Positions 5,312 through 5,823 of a stretch of DNA of 5,823 nt are shown here, one piece after another; within the stretch, counting starts at the first letter, position 1, and the number at the start of each line of letters is the position of its first letter. Origin of the DNA: Thermoplasmata archaeon M9B1D (GTDB taxonomy: Archaea; Thermoplasmatota; E2; DHVEG-1); the NCBI GenBank assembly GCA_002900535.1, contig MUGC01000130.1, forward strand, positions 1 to 5,823, read 5' to 3'. The translations under genes were made by a program, and so were the position numbers. The notes below the pieces were generated by a model, which saw only the letters and a list, made by a program, of their open reading frames with translations, was not told where the DNA came from and did no database searches.

Positions 5312-5823
5312 ATGATTGCTAGGAGACATGAGTCTAAACTAATTCTAGAAGACGGCTCTGTTTTCCAAGGTTACTCTTTTGGTACTAAAGCAACAGTAAA
5401 TGGTGAAGTAGTCTTCAATACCGGAATGGTAGGATATCCTGAAAGTTTAACTGATCCATCTTACAGGGGACAAATACTTGTTTTAACTTATCCTTTAATT
5501 GGAAATTATGGGGTGCCAGGATATGAAAAAGAGAATAGTTTGTTTAAATATTTCGAATCAGAAAAAATACAAATTCAGGGTTTAATAATCACAGATTATT
5601 CAGACAATTATTCACATTGGAACTCTAAAAAATCACTATCAGAATGGTTGAAAGAATACAAAATCCCCGGAATATTTGGAATTGACACTCGTGAATTAAC
5701 ACGAAAACTTAGAAAAAAAGGAACGATGCTTGGAAAAATCATTCACAATAATAAAAACATAAATTTTGAAGACCCAAATAAGAGAAACCTTGCATCAGAA
5801 GTTAGCATTTCTAAACCAATTAC
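5312..5823 (+). CDS. carA: Carbamoyl-phosphate synthetase small subunit, N-terminal part (3' end outside window)
   Basis: The first 170 residues of the glutamine-hydrolysing subunit, which supplies ammonia to the large subunit for carbamoyl phosphate in pyrimidine and arginine synthesis. The visible part is the N-terminal CarA domain. Diagnostic segments are LILEDGSVFQGYSFG (10-24), GEVVFNTGMVGYPESLTDPS (31-50), YRGQILVLTYPLIGNYGV (51-68) and IPGIFGIDTRELTRKLRKKG (about 127-146), followed by TMLGKII. The class I glutamine amidotransferase domain with its Cys-His-Glu triad would lie beyond the window. The frame stays open to the last base with no stop or shift. The gene is divergent from the lipocalin-like gene, with a 221-base gap; carB often follows carA, but that cannot be seen here. 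Identity is very secure. Confidence 0.96.
   Translation, partial: MIARRHESKLILEDGSVFQGYSFGTKATVNGEVVFNTGMVGYPESLTDPSYRGQILVLTYPLIGNYGVPGYEKENSLFKYFESEKIQIQGLIITDYSDNYSHWNSKKSLSEWLKEYKIPGIFGIDTRELTRKLRKKGTMLGKIIHNNKNINFEDPNKRNLASEVSISKPI

Overview
The window looks like an AT-rich archaeal chromosome segment. The main evidence is a run of genes for the archaeal-type modified mevalonate pathway: mevalonate kinase, a UbiD-family decarboxylase, and the large and small subunits of an aconitase-X (AcnX) type phosphomevalonate dehydratase. AT-rich intergenic stretches with possible BRE/TATA elements and GGAGG or GGTG ribosome sites agree with this. Thermoplasmatales, Sulfolobales and haloarchaea are known to use other routes, so a different archaeal lineage is likely. 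A non-Thermoplasmatales member of Thermoplasmatota or another euryarchaeal-like group is only a guess.

Layout. Positions 1-300 hold the C-terminal third of mevalonate kinase, cut by the window edge. A UbiD-family enzyme (317-1627) follows 16 bases later and is best read as trans-anhydromevalonate 5-phosphate decarboxylase. A small gene (1611-1823) overlaps its 3' end and resembles the LpdD-like prenylated-flavin chaperone family. Its reading frame appears broken, because the expected C-terminal end of the family continues in another frame to 1890. After a short AT-rich gap come the dehydratase large subunit (best start 2044, end 3228) and small subunit (3225-3611), overlapping by ATGA. On the minus strand, converging on this block, is a membrane-anchored CrtC/AttH lipocalin-like protein (3639-5090). 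A 221-base AT-rich divergent promoter region separates it from carA on the plus strand (5312 to the window end), the small subunit of carbamoyl-phosphate synthetase, cut by the right edge.

How the genes work together. Mevalonate kinase makes mevalonate 5-phosphate. The dehydratase pair removes water to give trans-anhydromevalonate 5-phosphate. The UbiD enzyme, using prenylated FMN, decarboxylates this to isopentenyl phosphate. Isopentenyl phosphate kinase, which would finish the route to IPP for archaeal lipids, and UbiX, which makes prenylated FMN, are not in the window. The small LpdD-like protein would fit as a cofactor-delivery helper for the UbiD enzyme. The lipocalin-like gene and carA look like separate transcription units. 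The most notable observation is the frameshifted LpdD-like gene embedded in an otherwise intact pathway operon.
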